Shown here piece after piece: positions 1 through 9,462 of a DNA stretch of 41,326 bases. The notes under the pieces are model-generated. The model searched no databases. It saw only the letters and a list, made by a program, of their open reading frames with translations, and had not been told where the DNA came from. Position 1 is the first letter of the stretch; the number at the start of each line of letters is the position of its first letter. The translations under genes were made by a program, and so were the position numbers. This stretch comes from REEB470 sp032117095 (GTDB lineage Bacteria; Bacillota; Bacilli; Paenibacillales; YIM-B00363). The stretch covers positions 1-41,326 of the forward strand of contig JAULZZ010000120.1 of NCBI GenBank assembly GCA_032117095.1, read 5' to 3'.

Positions 1-85
1 GCGATGGTGGCGTCACGGGGGTATCGGCGACCAATAAGACCAGCCCGAGACTCAAAAGCAAGCTACATTGCACCAGCCGTTTCAT
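1..85 (-). CDS. Partial secreted or membrane protein, N-terminus only
   Basis: An ATG at 85 on the minus strand is preceded by GAGGTG with a 5-base spacer, and the frame stays open to the window edge (28 codons). The peptide begins MKRL, continues with an uninterrupted hydrophobic run (LLLSLGLVLLVA, residues 9-20) and then turns polar (DTPVTPPS). This is the shape of a signal peptide or an N-terminal membrane anchor. A cysteine at residue 7 is too early for a normal lipobox. It lies downstream of purD on the same strand, separated by two repeat elements. The rest of the gene is outside the window, so no function can be given. Confidence 0.55.
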   Translation of the reverse strand, partial: MKRLVQCSLLLSLGLVLLVADTPVTPPS

Positions 86-103
86 ACACGCACCTCATAA
101 CTA

Positions 104-208
104 ATACTAAACACTGATTGAATTCAGCAATCTTATTGGTTAAAAATCTCAGTGATTTCTTGTGAAATGGGGCTCTTGGTATGGACGTTTTTAATCATTG
201 TTTAGTAT
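104..208 (+). repeat. Family 1 short inverted-end repeat, copy A1
   Basis: A 105 bp element whose ends are inverted repeats: ATACTAAACACTGATT on the left and AATCATTGTTTAGTAT on the right, one mismatch in 16. Inside are the family blocks ATTGGTTAAAAA and GACGTTTTTAATC. It has no coding capacity. It lies directly beside copy A2, which shares its boundary bases. Size, inverted ends and edge TA dinucleotides suggest a miniature inverted-repeat transposable element (MITE). Confidence 0.75.
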
Positions 209-303
209 AAACACGATTTTAATACAGCGTTCCGATTGGTTAAAAACCCCTTTTTTCTCATAAAAGGAAACCCTCTGTATAGATGTTTTTCCGTGTTTAA
301 TAT
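205..303 (+). repeat. Family 1 repeat, copy A2 (tandem with A1)
   Basis: Begins in the right end of A1 (GTATAAACACG) and ends with CCGTGTTTAATAT, so its inverted ends AAACACG/CGTGTTT are shorter and more worn. The internal order is the same as in other copies: GATTGGTTAAAAA, a TTTTCTCATAAAAGG core, then CTCTGTATAGATGTTTTT. With A1 it fills almost all of the 322 bp gap between purD and the partial gene at the left edge. No T-tract terminator is visible here, so if purD transcription ends in this gap, the repeat hairpins may do it (inference). Confidence 0.7.
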
Positions 304-407
304 CCATCACGGATCAACCGGATACACGTAGTATACCGTTGGGCACACCGTCTGGGAAGGAGAAATATTTGGCTTCCAGCCTGCTTTCTTCCATGCCAGT
401 ACCGCCG

Positions 408-1676
408 CTACCGCCGTGCTTTCCTGCCGATGTCTTGCCGAAACTGTTTTCCGGTAAAAGCAATGTGCGGGATATGCGCATACACTTTTTGGCGCGCTTG
501 CTCGATCGTCGGGGCGACCGCCGTGACCCCGAGGACGCGCCCCCCATTTGTGACGACTTGCCCTTGTGCATCGTGCGCAGTCCCCGCATGAAAAACAACC
601 GCTTCCCCGCTCGTGTCGAGCCCTGTAATGACATCGCCTTTTGTCGCTGTGGTCGGATAACCCCGCGAAGCCAAAACAACACAAACCGCAGCTTCTTCTG
701 TCCACACGGGGGGCGCGACTTCGTGCAACGTTCCCGTTGCCGTGCCCCATAGCAAGGGGAAAAGGTCGGACTGCAACCGCATCAACACCACTTGCGTTTC
801 TGGGTCCCCAAAACGGCAGTTGAACTCAATGACCATCGGTTTTCCTGCTGGCGTGATCATAAGCCCTGCGAACAACACCCCACGAAACGGGATGCCTCGT
901 GCCTGCATCGCCCGTACGACAGGCTGTACGATCGTTTTTATGGCTTCCTCATACGTCGCTGCGCTCACCTGCGGAACGGGTGAATACGTACCCATCCCCC
1001 CCGTATTGGGGCCTTGGTCGTCGTCATATATCGTCTTGTGGTCTTGTACTGCGGGCATCGGATACACGGTGTCCCCGTCGACAAAACATAAAAGACTCAC
1101 TTCTTCCCCTTGTAAAAACTGCTCGACCACGACCTGAGCCCCTGCTTCACCGAGCCGTCGCTCGACCATCAGCGCATGCAACGTGTGCGTCGCTTCTTCC
1201 AACGATTGTGCGATCGTCACCCCTTTGCCTGCGGCCAAACCGTCGGCTTTGATCACGAGTGGAAACGCTTGTGTGCGCACATACGCCAGTGCCTCAGCAT
1301 ACGTCGAAAACACCGCATACGCTGCGGTAGGAATATGGTGTTCGCCCATCAATTGTTTGGCGAATTGTTTGCTTCCTTCGAGGGCAGCAGCGGCTTTGGT
1401 CGGTCCAAAAGCACGGATGCCTGCCTGCGTGAGTACATCGACAAGCCCTGCAAACAACGGGTCTTCTGGCCCGATGACGACGAGGTCAATGTGTTTTTCT
1501 TGTGCAAAAGCAACGATGTGCGCAAAATCCCGCTCCATCACGTCGACGATATCGGCTACCGCCGCAATGCCCACATTCCCTGGCGCACAATACAGGGTCT
1601 CCACGAGCGGACTTTGCCGCAATTTCCAACAGAGCGCGTGTTCCCGCCCCCCGCGTCCGACCACCAGTACGTTCAT
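408..1676 (-). CDS. purD: Phosphoribosylamine--glycine ligase (GARS)
   Basis: Joins glycine to 5-phosphoribosylamine using ATP, the second step of de novo purine synthesis, in the cytosol. The 422-residue product is normal length. The N-terminal G-R-G-G-R-E-H-A motif is at residues 7-14. The ATP-grasp lysine loop KADGLAAGKGV is at 143-153, GPNTGGMGTYSP at 222-233 and the metal-binding EFNCRFGDPETQ at 284-295. The ATG at 1676 follows GGGAGGGG. It is the last gene of the purine operon, 38 bp after purH, the same terminal position as in other Bacilli. No intrinsic terminator is apparent downstream. Confidence 0.97.
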   Translation of the reverse strand: MNVLVVGRGGREHALCWKLRQSPLVETLYCAPGNVGIAAVADIVDVMERDFAHIVAFAQEKHIDLVVIGPEDPLFAGLVDVLTQAGIRAFGPTKAAAALEGSKQFAKQLMGEHHIPTAAYAVFSTYAEALAYVRTQAFPLVIKADGLAAGKGVTIAQSLEEATHTLHALMVERRLGEAGAQVVVEQFLQGEEVSLLCFVDGDTVYPMPAVQDHKTIYDDDQGPNTGGMGTYSPVPQVSAATYEEAIKTIVQPVVRAMQARGIPFRGVLFAGLMITPAGKPMVIEFNCRFGDPETQVVLMRLQSDLFPLLWGTATGTLHEVAPPVWTEEAAVCVVLASRGYPTTATKGDVITGLDTSGEAVVFHAGTAHDAQGQVVTNGGRVLGVTAVAPTIEQARQKVYAHIPHIAFTGKQFRQDIGRKARR

Positions 1677-1714
1677 GCCGTTTCCCCTCCCCTACATCCC
1701 AACTTTTACATTTT

Positions 1715-3253
1715 TTAATGACGAAAATGGCGTTGTCCCGTGAACACCATGGCGATATGCGCTTCATTTGCTTTGGCGATCGATTGGGCGTCTTTGATCG
1801 AGCCCCCCGGTTGGATGATCGCCTGTATCCCATACTTCTGTGCGAGTGCAACGGTATCCTCCATCGGAAAAAACGCATCCGATGCCAACACCGCTCCGCG
1901 TGCGTGCTCCCCCGCCTGTTCGAGGGCGAGACGTGCCGCCCCGACACGGTTCATTTGTCCTGCCCCAATGCCGAGCGTCCGCTCTGCCGTCGCCACGACG
2001 ATCGCATTGGACTTGACGTGTTTAACAACCCGCCATGCAAAATGCAGTGCTTCCCAGTGGGCTGGCGTCGGTTGGGCTGTGGTCACGACGTGCCACGAAG
2101 ATGATGGGGAGACGACGGGATCGACTTGTTGCACGAGCATCCCCCCATCGATGGACACTTTCATCCATGCTTGCGAAGCAGGCAAAAAAGGCAATGCCAA
2201 CAAACGCACATTTTTTTTGGCCGACAGCACCTGTAAAGCAGCGGGCGCAAACCCCGGAGCAATGATGACTTCCAAGAAGAGGTCGTGCATGCGCACCGCA
2301 GTGGCTTCATCGACGACACGATTTAACGCCACAATCCCCCCAAAGATCGACACGGGATCGGCCTCATACGCTTTTGTGAACGCTTCTTCGATGGTTTCTC
2401 CAAGGCCTACTCCACAAGGGTTCATGTGCTTGACCACCACGACCGCTGGACGTTGCGTAAATTCCCGTAACAATTGCCATGCTGCTGCGGTATCTTGAAT
2501 GTTGTTGTAGCTGAGTGCTTTGCCGTGTACGTGTTGGGCGTGGACAAGACTACCTGCTGGGGCAAGCGGATCGCGATACAACGCCGCATGTTGTTGCGGA
2601 TTTTCCCCGTAGCGCAACGTTTGGACGTGTTCGTACGTCAGCGTCAACCGTTCGGGCGTCGTCTCAGCGAGCTGGTCCGAAAAGTACGTGGCGATGACGG
2701 CGTCGTACGCCGCCGTGTGCCGAAACGTTTTGGCTGCGAGTGCTTTGCGTGTCGTCTCCAACGTATCCCCGTACTGACGCCATTCTGCAAGCACTTGCTC
2801 ATAATCTGCTGCATCGACGACAACCGTCACAAATCGGTGGTTTTTTGCCGCCGAACGGAGCATCGAAGGCCCCCCGATGTCGATGTTTTCGACCGCTTCT
2901 TCCCATGTCACCGTCGGTTTGGCAATCGTCTGCGCAAACGGATACAAGTTCACCGCAACGATGTCCATCGTACTCAGTTGCAATTGGGTCATCTGCGCCT
3001 GATGCGCCTCATCCGTACGCACAGCGAGCAGCCCTGCGTGTATGGCAGGATGTAACGTTTTCACACGTCCGTCTAAAATTTCTGGAAAACCGGTCACGTC
3101 AGACACCGCTGTCGTCGGAATGCCGTGTGCATCGAGTAACGCTTTCGTCCCCCCCGTAGAAATAATCTCCACGTCTAATGCATGCAACGCACGGGCAAAC
3201 TCCAAAATATTTTGTTTATCCGATACGCTTAGTAATGCCCTTCGTCGTGCCAT
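1715..3253 (-). CDS. purH: Bifunctional AICAR formyltransferase / IMP cyclohydrolase
   Basis: Carries out the last two steps to IMP: formyl transfer from 10-formyltetrahydrofolate to AICAR, then ring closure. At 512 residues it is full length. The N-terminal cyclohydrolase (MGS-like) domain shows STGGTKALL (32-40) and GRVKTLHPAIHAGLL (62-76). The transformylase part shows RYGENPQQ (214-221) and KHMNPCGVG (275-283), which holds the catalytic Lys-His pair of the family. The start at 3253 follows GGAGGATGGGAA. It is 30 bp after purN and 38 bp before purD. Its folate donor links it to the 5-formyltetrahydrofolate cyclo-ligase at 28115-28726. Confidence 0.97.
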   Translation of the reverse strand: MARRRALLSVSDKQNILEFARALHALDVEIISTGGTKALLDAHGIPTTAVSDVTGFPEILDGRVKTLHPAIHAGLLAVRTDEAHQAQMTQLQLSTMDIVAVNLYPFAQTIAKPTVTWEEAVENIDIGGPSMLRSAAKNHRFVTVVVDAADYEQVLAEWRQYGDTLETTRKALAAKTFRHTAAYDAVIATYFSDQLAETTPERLTLTYEHVQTLRYGENPQQHAALYRDPLAPAGSLVHAQHVHGKALSYNNIQDTAAAWQLLREFTQRPAVVVVKHMNPCGVGLGETIEEAFTKAYEADPVSIFGGIVALNRVVDEATAVRMHDLFLEVIIAPGFAPAALQVLSAKKNVRLLALPFLPASQAWMKVSIDGGMLVQQVDPVVSPSSSWHVVTTAQPTPAHWEALHFAWRVVKHVKSNAIVVATAERTLGIGAGQMNRVGAARLALEQAGEHARGAVLASDAFFPMEDTVALAQKYGIQAIIQPGGSIKDAQSIAKANEAHIAMVFTGQRHFRH

Positions 3254-3283
3254 TTCCCATCCTCCTGCCTGTGTATGTAACGC

Positions 3284-3895
3284 TTATTGTTGTGATGATT
3301 CCACTGTCATTGTGCGTCCGTGTTGCACGTATTTTCCTTGCACAAACGATGCCAACACCGTGGGATATAAGGCGTGTTCGATCGCATGCATCCGCGACGT
3401 CAATGTGGCAGGCGTATCGGTAGGCAAGATGTCGATGACACGTTGGGCGACGATCGGTCCGGTATCCATCCCTTCGTCGACGACGTGCACGGTCACCCCC
3501 GTATATTTGACCCCATACTCGATCGCTTGGGCAACGGCGTTTCGTCCAGGGAACGCAGGCAACAGCGACGGATGTACATTCAGAATGCGTTGGGGAAACG
3601 CATCCAATAACACAGGGGTGAGTAGCCGCATGTATCCAGCTAGCGCAATAAACGCAACGTTCTCCTGCTGAAGCACGCGGAGGATCGCCTGCTCATACTG
3701 TGAACGGTCCGCATAATCACGCGGACGCACGACCAACGAAGGAATGCCACATGCGTGGGCACGTGCAAGCACAGGCGCATCGGGTACGTCACACACGAGC
3801 AACACGATGTCGTATGCTTCCGACTGCGCTTGTACCAATGCGACAAAATTAGAACCCGATCCACTGGCAAAAACGGCTACACGTTGTCGCTGCAT
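3284..3895 (-). CDS. purN: Phosphoribosylglycinamide formyltransferase, folate-dependent
   Basis: Transfers a formyl group from 10-formyltetrahydrofolate to GAR, giving FGAR. The 203-residue protein has the phosphate loop SGSGSNF (11-17) and the catalytic triad of the family at exactly the familiar positions: Asn106 and His108 in RILNVHPSLLP, and Asp144 in EGMDTGPIV. The ATG at 3895 follows GAGGAGCAC and overlaps the end of purM by 19 bp, so translation is probably coupled. No formate-dependent PurT is seen in the window. Confidence 0.97.
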   Translation of the reverse strand: MQRQRVAVFASGSGSNFVALVQAQSEAYDIVLLVCDVPDAPVLARAHACGIPSLVVRPRDYADRSQYEQAILRVLQQENVAFIALAGYMRLLTPVLLDAFPQRILNVHPSLLPAFPGRNAVAQAIEYGVKYTGVTVHVVDEGMDTGPIVAQRVIDILPTDTPATLTSRMHAIEHALYPTVLASFVQGKYVQHGRTMTVESSQQ

Positions 3896-4950
3896 GCGCT
3901 GTGCTCCTCAAAAACAACCCCGTGTACGCCTGCGCGAATGTCACCGATGACCGTCGCTTCCTCGCCATGCGCCCGTAAAATCGCCAAGGCGGTATGTTGG
4001 TGCTCCGCAGCGACGATGACCACGTATCCGATGCCCATATTAAATGTACGGTACAAATCATCGTGCGACACATCCGTCCACGTTTGGAGCCATGAAAACA
4101 CAGGAGGCATCGTCCACGACCCCCGCTGTATGTGCGCTTGCAAAGAAGCGGGAACAATACGTGGAACGTTTTCGAGCAGTCCCCCACCGGTAATGTGTAC
4201 CATCCCGCGGACAATGTCCGGCGCTTGTTTGAGGAGTGCCAAAATCGCTGGCACATAAATGCGCGTGGGCGTGAGCAAGACGTCGCCCCAGGTGAGCGTC
4301 TGTTCTCCCGCGTGTTGCCCCTCCCACACGTCGTCTCCCGTACGCCCCTCTTGGTGCAACCGTTGACGGACGAGTGAAAACCCATTGCTATGCAAACCGC
4401 TCGATGCCAATCCAATGATCACATCGCCCGCTTGGATGCGTGATCCATCAATGACTTTCGCTCGGTCTACTACCCCTACCGCAAACCCCGCCAAATCATA
4501 TTCCCCGTCTGCATACATCCCGGGCATTTCCGCCGTTTCGCCCCCAAGCAACGCACAGCCCGCTCGCGTACATCCCTCGGCGACGCCTGCGACGATCGCT
4601 TCGACGTGTTGGGGATCCAAAGCACCCACCGCCAAGTAATCCAAAAAAAACAACGGCTCTGCCCCTTGGACGAGCACATCGTTTACACACATCGCCACAC
4701 AATCAATGCCGATCGTATCGTGTTTGTTTTGTGCAAACGCCAATTTTAACTTCGTCCCGACTCCGTCCGCCCCTGCGACCAACACGGGCTGTTGCATGTG
4801 CTGCGCTTGGAGCGCAAACATCCCGCCGAACCCGCCTAACCCGCCGAGCACTTCAGGGCGCATCGTCCGGGCGACGTGACGCTTCATGCGCTCGACCGCT
4901 TCATTTCCCGCTGCAATATTTACCCCTGCTTGGGCGTATGCTTCCGACAT
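3877..4950 (-). CDS. purM: Phosphoribosylformylglycinamidine cyclo-ligase (AIRS)
   Basis: Closes the imidazole ring: FGAM plus ATP gives AIR. At 357 residues it is near the usual length. The family's GADGVGTKLKLA loop is present, followed by DTIGIDCVAMCVNDVLVQGA and GGETAEMPGMY, the two conserved ATP and metal segments of the PurM/PurL superfamily. The ATG at 4950 was preferred to a GTG three codons upstream because AAAAGGAGTG lies six bases before it. The gene follows purF after 78 bp and overlaps purN by 19 bp. Confidence 0.96.
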   Translation of the reverse strand: MSEAYAQAGVNIAAGNEAVERMKRHVARTMRPEVLGGLGGFGGMFALQAQHMQQPVLVAGADGVGTKLKLAFAQNKHDTIGIDCVAMCVNDVLVQGAEPLFFLDYLAVGALDPQHVEAIVAGVAEGCTRAGCALLGGETAEMPGMYADGEYDLAGFAVGVVDRAKVIDGSRIQAGDVIIGLASSGLHSNGFSLVRQRLHQEGRTGDDVWEGQHAGEQTLTWGDVLLTPTRIYVPAILALLKQAPDIVRGMVHITGGGLLENVPRIVPASLQAHIQRGSWTMPPVFSWLQTWTDVSHDDLYRTFNMGIGYVVIVAAEHQHTALAILRAHGEEATVIGDIRAGVHGVVFEEHSACSDNV

Positions 4951-5028
4951 GCGATTCACTCCTTTTTTCCGTCATTGCGTGCATGAAGCGCTATCCTTGT
5001 TTGTTATATGAGAAATGAGGAAGGTCTA

Positions 5029-6513
5029 CTACGAGGTGACCAAAGCGGGACCATCTCCAAAAGACGGATAATGGTTGTCGAAGCATGCAGTACACAACCC
5101 CACCTCCGCACCTTGATCCGTGCGTCCGATCGCATCGACCATGCCTTCTTTCGAGAGAAAATACAGCGAATCCGCTTGGATCGCTTGGCGAATTTGTTCC
5201 ACCGTCATCGAGGAGGCGATGAGTTCTTCGCGTGTCGGGGTGTTAATGCCATAATAACATGGATTGGCAAATGGTGGCGAGGTGATGCGGACGTGCACGT
5301 GGGTCGCCCCCGCTTCGCGCAATAAATTCACGATGCGCAAGGAAGTCGTGCCACGCACAATGGAATCGTCGATCATGATGACCCGTTTCCCTTCGACGAC
5401 TTTGCGCACCGCAGAAAGCTTCATTTTTACCCCTTGTTCACGCAACGCTTGGGACGGTTGGATAAACGTGCGCCCAGCATACCGATTTTTGATCAGTCCG
5501 AGCTCATACGGAATGCCCGTTTGTTCTGCGAAACCAATCGCTGCGGAGATCGAAGAATCGGGTACGCCTGTGACGACATCGGCATCCGTGAACGCTTCAA
5601 TCGCCAGACGTTTTCCCATGCGCTTGCGCGCGGTATGAATGTTCACTTGATTCATGTCACTGTCGGGACGAGCAAAATATACGTATTCCATCGCACAGCT
5701 CGCCCGACGGCGGGGCGTCGTTGTAAAGGACATAGAATGCATGCCCTGCGCATCAAAAACGAGCATTTCCCCTGGTACGACGTCGCGCACGACTTGCGCC
5801 CCAATCGCATCAAAAGCACACGTTTCCGATGCCAGCACGTAGCCCCCTTGCAACGTCCCGAGTACGAACGGACGCAATCCATGGCCGTCTTGAGCCGCGA
5901 TAAGTTGATCGTTCGTCAAAAACAAAAAGGCAAACGCGCCTTCGAGTTGTTGCAACGCCTCTTTGACCGCCTCAACGAACGTGTGTTTGCGGGAGCGGGC
6001 GATCAAATGTGCGACGACTTCGGTATCCGATGTCGTTTGGAAAATCGACCCTGCGTCCTCAAATCGTTTGCGTATGCGCGTAGCGTTGACGATGTTGCCA
6101 TTCGTGGCAATCGCCAAATCGCCTCCCCGATAGTTGAAAACGAGTGGTTGTGCATTCGTCAGCTGACTTTCCCCTGTCGTCGAATAGCGCACATGGGCAA
6201 TCGCCGCATCCCCCGACAACGCTTCGAGCCGCATGGGATCGAACACTTCTTTGACCAATCCCATCCCGCGATAATACGCAAAACGCCCTCCTTTGCCGTC
6301 CTCCCTCGGATCGCACGTGCAAATGCCCGCACTTTCTTGCCCGCGATGCTGCAACGCATGCAATCCATAGTAACAAAGCGATGACGCATGCGGAATGCGC
6401 CATACCCCAAAAACGCCACATTCTTCGTGAATTTTATCCATGCCATGACGACTCGTCACGCCTGCGTTGTAGTAGCCCCCTGTCCATGCGTGGCTCATCT
6501 GTTCATCAACCAT
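5029..6513 (-). CDS. purF: Amidophosphoribosyltransferase (first purine step), Fe-S type
   Basis: Makes phosphoribosylamine from PRPP and glutamine, the committed and feedback-inhibited step. The catalytic cysteine is Cys32 in EECGVFG, exposed after propeptide removal. The PRPP loop VIMIDDSIVRGTTS is at 378-391. Cysteines 273, 419, 474 and 477 (the last two as CTAC) match the four ligands of the [4Fe-4S] cluster in the Bacillus-type enzyme. Start choice: an ATG at 6513 follows AAAGGTG with good spacing; the next ATG at 6498 forms an ATGA overlap with the purL stop and is a real alternative. Either start gives a propeptide longer than the roughly 11 residues in B. subtilis. Confidence 0.95.
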   Translation of the reverse strand: MVDEQMSHAWTGGYYNAGVTSRHGMDKIHEECGVFGVWRIPHASSLCYYGLHALQHRGQESAGICTCDPREDGKGGRFAYYRGMGLVKEVFDPMRLEALSGDAAIAHVRYSTTGESQLTNAQPLVFNYRGGDLAIATNGNIVNATRIRKRFEDAGSIFQTTSDTEVVAHLIARSRKHTFVEAVKEALQQLEGAFAFLFLTNDQLIAAQDGHGLRPFVLGTLQGGYVLASETCAFDAIGAQVVRDVVPGEMLVFDAQGMHSMSFTTTPRRRASCAMEYVYFARPDSDMNQVNIHTARKRMGKRLAIEAFTDADVVTGVPDSSISAAIGFAEQTGIPYELGLIKNRYAGRTFIQPSQALREQGVKMKLSAVRKVVEGKRVIMIDDSIVRGTTSLRIVNLLREAGATHVHVRITSPPFANPCYYGINTPTREELIASSMTVEQIRQAIQADSLYFLSKEGMVDAIGRTDQGAEVGLCTACFDNHYPSFGDGPALVTS

Positions 6514-8762
6514 GGAATCGCACCTTTCCATGCCGTTGCCAAATCCGCCACGGTTTCTGTGAGGATCGTCTGCGCATCGGCATCGAGGAAGTGTACCCGA
6601 TCGCCACCGACCACCCCAACGTGCCATACGGGCACTTGGGCTTGCTCCATGTGTTGTTGAAGCGTTGGCGCATGTTGCGGGGATGCAGTGACCACCACAC
6701 GCGACTGGGACTCACTAAACAAATATTGATCGGGGCGTAACGTCGTCGCAGGAAGCTGTACACGCACGCCGATGTCCCCTCCGATGCTGCATTCCGCCAA
6801 GGCGACCGCCCATCCCCCTTCCGACACGTCATGCGCAGATTGGACGAGCCCTGCACGAATCGCTTGCAACAACGCCTCCTGCAATCGATGCTCGACGTCC
6901 ACGTCCAACATTGGGGGTTGCCCCTCGATTTTGCCGTACAACAACATTTGTAACTCGCTGCCTCCGAGCTCCGCGAACGTTTCTCCGAGCAAAAATACGA
7001 CGTCTCCGGCTTGTTTAAACTTTTGGGTCGTCACATGGGCGAGCTGTTCGACCAGCCCGACCATCCCGACAACGGGTGTCGGATAAATCGCTCCCTTGGC
7101 GTTTTCGTTATACAACGACACGTTCCCCCCGATGACGGGTGTGCCGAACGCACGACACCCTTCTGCCATCCCTTCGACGGCTTCGTCAAGTTGCCAAAAC
7201 ACGTCTGGTTTTTGGGGAGACCCGAAGTTTAAGTTATCGGTGATCGCCAACGGTTTTGCCCCTGAACACACAATGTTGCGTGCGGCTTCGGCGACGGCGA
7301 TCCGCCCGCCCATCCGGGGGTTCAAGTAGACGTACCGTCCGTTGCCATCTGTCGTCATCGCCAATGCTTTGTTCGTATCGGGTACCCGCACGACGGCCGC
7401 ATCCGACCCCGGGGAAACGAGCGTCGCCGTACGCACCATATAGTCAAACTGGGAATACACCCATTCTTTGCTGGCGATGGTCGGGGATTTTAAGAGACGA
7501 TACAACGTGTCAGGGATGTTGTCCACAGGGGGATACAGCGCAGTATTTACCGTTTCCGTATGTGCTAAATAGTCTGGTTTTTGTTTCATTGGATGTTGCA
7601 TCGGACATTCGTCGACGAGTGCGCGAACCGGCATGTCTGCTACAACTTCTCCGTGTTGTAACAAGGTCAAGCGTCCCGTATCGGTCACGACGCCGACGTG
7701 CACGCACGGCAATCCGTAGCGGGAAAACACCGCACGCACCGCTTCATCGCGATCGGGGGTCGTCACAAACAACATCCGTTCTTGCGACTCCGAAAGCATC
7801 AGCTCGTAGGCGGTCATCCCTGTTTCGCGTTGGGGTACGCGGTCAAGCCACAACGCCATGCCGTTGCCTGCTTTTGAAGCCATCTCTGCACTCGAACACG
7901 TCAAACCAGCGGCCCCCATATCTTGGATGCCGAGCACCAACCCCTGGTCGATGACCTCCAAGCACGCTTCTAACACGAGTTTCTCCATAAAGGGGTCGCC
8001 GACTTGGACGGCGGGGCGCTTTGCTTCGGACTGCTCCGACAGCTCTTCAGACGCAAATGTGGCTCCATGAATGCCGTCACGTCCTGTTGGAGGGCCGACG
8101 TAGTACACGGGATTGCCTACTCCTTGGGCGATGCCTCGCTGTATGCGATCGTGATCGATGAGGCCCACACACATCGCATTGACGAGCGGATTTCCTTCGT
8201 AGGAAGGGTCGAACATAATTTCCCCACCGACGGTCGGGATGCCGATGCAGTTGCCATAGCCCGCAATGCCCGCGACCACGTGTTCGAATACATAATTCAC
8301 CCGCGATGCCGTCGGGGATAAGTTGCCAAAACGCAATGAATTGCACAAGGCAACGGGACGCGCGCCCATCGAAAAAATATCCCGAATAATCCCCCCTACC
8401 CCAGTGGCCGCACCTTGATACGGCTCGATCGCAGACGGATGATTGTGCGACTCAATCTTAAAGACGACCGCCTGTTTGTCACCGATGTCTACGATGCCCG
8501 CCCCTTCCCCGGGTCCCATGAGCACGTGTGGTCCTGTCGTCGGAAATTTGCGCAACACCGCTTTGGAATGTTTGTAGGCGCAATGTTCCGACCACATCAC
8601 ACTGAATACACCGATTTCGGTATAGTTGGGCAACCGTCCCAAATGGGCGACCACGGATGCATACTCTTCGTCCGTCATCCCCATTTGCGCGTAGATGCGT
8701 GCTGTGGAAATTTGTGCTGCGGTTGGCTCTTTTCGTGTTGCGCTATGCGTTTGTTGTTGCAC
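6495..8762 (-). CDS. purL: FGAM synthase subunit PurL (small, multi-subunit form)
   Basis: Catalytic subunit that turns FGAR into FGAM with ATP and ammonia supplied by PurQ. The 755-residue length is that of the small PurL, which needs separate PurS and PurQ, both encoded just upstream. Conserved segments include MWSEHCAYKHSK near residue 58, GEGAGIVDIGD, and in the second half LAITDNLNFGSP. The start is a GTG at 8762 preceded by GGAGGGACAAAGGC, overlapping the end of purQ by 20 bp. The 3' end overlaps purF by 19 bp. Confidence 0.97.
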   Translation of the reverse strand: MQQQTHSATRKEPTAAQISTARIYAQMGMTDEEYASVVAHLGRLPNYTEIGVFSVMWSEHCAYKHSKAVLRKFPTTGPHVLMGPGEGAGIVDIGDKQAVVFKIESHNHPSAIEPYQGAATGVGGIIRDIFSMGARPVALCNSLRFGNLSPTASRVNYVFEHVVAGIAGYGNCIGIPTVGGEIMFDPSYEGNPLVNAMCVGLIDHDRIQRGIAQGVGNPVYYVGPPTGRDGIHGATFASEELSEQSEAKRPAVQVGDPFMEKLVLEACLEVIDQGLVLGIQDMGAAGLTCSSAEMASKAGNGMALWLDRVPQRETGMTAYELMLSESQERMLFVTTPDRDEAVRAVFSRYGLPCVHVGVVTDTGRLTLLQHGEVVADMPVRALVDECPMQHPMKQKPDYLAHTETVNTALYPPVDNIPDTLYRLLKSPTIASKEWVYSQFDYMVRTATLVSPGSDAAVVRVPDTNKALAMTTDGNGRYVYLNPRMGGRIAVAEAARNIVCSGAKPLAITDNLNFGSPQKPDVFWQLDEAVEGMAEGCRAFGTPVIGGNVSLYNENAKGAIYPTPVVGMVGLVEQLAHVTTQKFKQAGDVVFLLGETFAELGGSELQMLLYGKIEGQPPMLDVDVEHRLQEALLQAIRAGLVQSAHDVSEGGWAVALAECSIGGDIGVRVQLPATTLRPDQYLFSESQSRVVVTASPQHAPTLQQHMEQAQVPVWHVGVVGGDRVHFLDADAQTILTETVADLATAWKGAIPWLMNR

Positions 8763-9462
8763 GCCTTTGTCCCTCCCATGCTTTCACGATTGAAGTAAAC
8801 AACCGCTGTCCATCTTCTGAGCCCAACCACGCATCGACCGCCCGTTCGGGATGGGGCATCATGCCCAATACGTTGCCCGCTTCGTTCGTAATGCCCGCGA
8901 TATTGCCCACCGAACCGTTGGGGTTCGTATCCGCATAACGAAAGGCAATTTGGTCATTTTCCTCCAACTGCCGGAGTGTCACCTCATCGCAATAATAATT
9001 GCCCTCGCCATGGGCGATCGGAATGCAGATGCGTTCTCCACGGGTGTAGCCGTTCGTAAACACCGTACGTGTCGTCTCCACCGTCAGCGTCGTCTGCGCG
9101 CATTGGAATTTTTGGGAGACGTTGCGGCGCATTGCCCCGGGCAACAACCCACTTTCGAGTAAAATTTGAAAGCCGTTGCAAATGCCCAACACCGCGCCCC
9201 CCGCAGTCGCCACATGGCGTACGGCCTGCATGACAGGGGATGTCCCGGCGATCGCTCCTGAGCGCAAATAATCCCCATAGGAAAACCCGCCTGGCAATAC
9301 GACGAGGTCATATTCGCTCAAATTTGTCGTGTCGTGCCACAGCGCATCGACTTGGATGTGCAACGTATGACGAATCGCCCGCACACAATCTTGGTCACAG
9401 TTGGACCCTGGAAACACAATCACCGCCGCTTTGCGTGCCGTCTTGTCGTTCGACTGCGTCAT
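8743..9462 (-). CDS. purQ: FGAM synthase glutaminase subunit PurQ
   Basis: Class I glutamine amidotransferase that supplies ammonia to PurL. The 239-residue protein carries the nucleophile Cys95 in LGICNGFQIL and the partner residues His204 and Glu206 in PHPERA; the FPGSNCDQDC segment is at 17-26. The ATG at 9462 forms an ATGA overlap with the purS stop and has AAAGGAGGT upstream. Upstream in-frame codons lack a ribosome binding site and fall inside purS, so they were not used. Confidence 0.97.
   Translation of the reverse strand: MTQSNDKTARKAAVIVFPGSNCDQDCVRAIRHTLHIQVDALWHDTTNLSEYDLVVLPGGFSYGDYLRSGAIAGTSPVMQAVRHVATAGGAVLGICNGFQILLESGLLPGAMRRNVSQKFQCAQTTLTVETTRTVFTNGYTRGERICIPIAHGEGNYYCDEVTLRQLEENDQIAFRYADTNPNGSVGNIAGITNEAGNVLGMMPHPERAVDAWLGSEDGQRLFTSIVKAWEGQRRATTNA

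Noticed and set aside
205..312. Family 1 repeats as intrinsic terminators of the pur operon.
   Set aside because: The inverted ends are about 90 bases apart and not followed by a clear T-tract; termination there is possible but not shown.
5434..6384. Long open frames on the plus strand inside the pur operon.
   Set aside because: They lie antisense to clearly conserved genes and have no family motifs or ribosome binding sites; they arise from the codon bias of the real genes.
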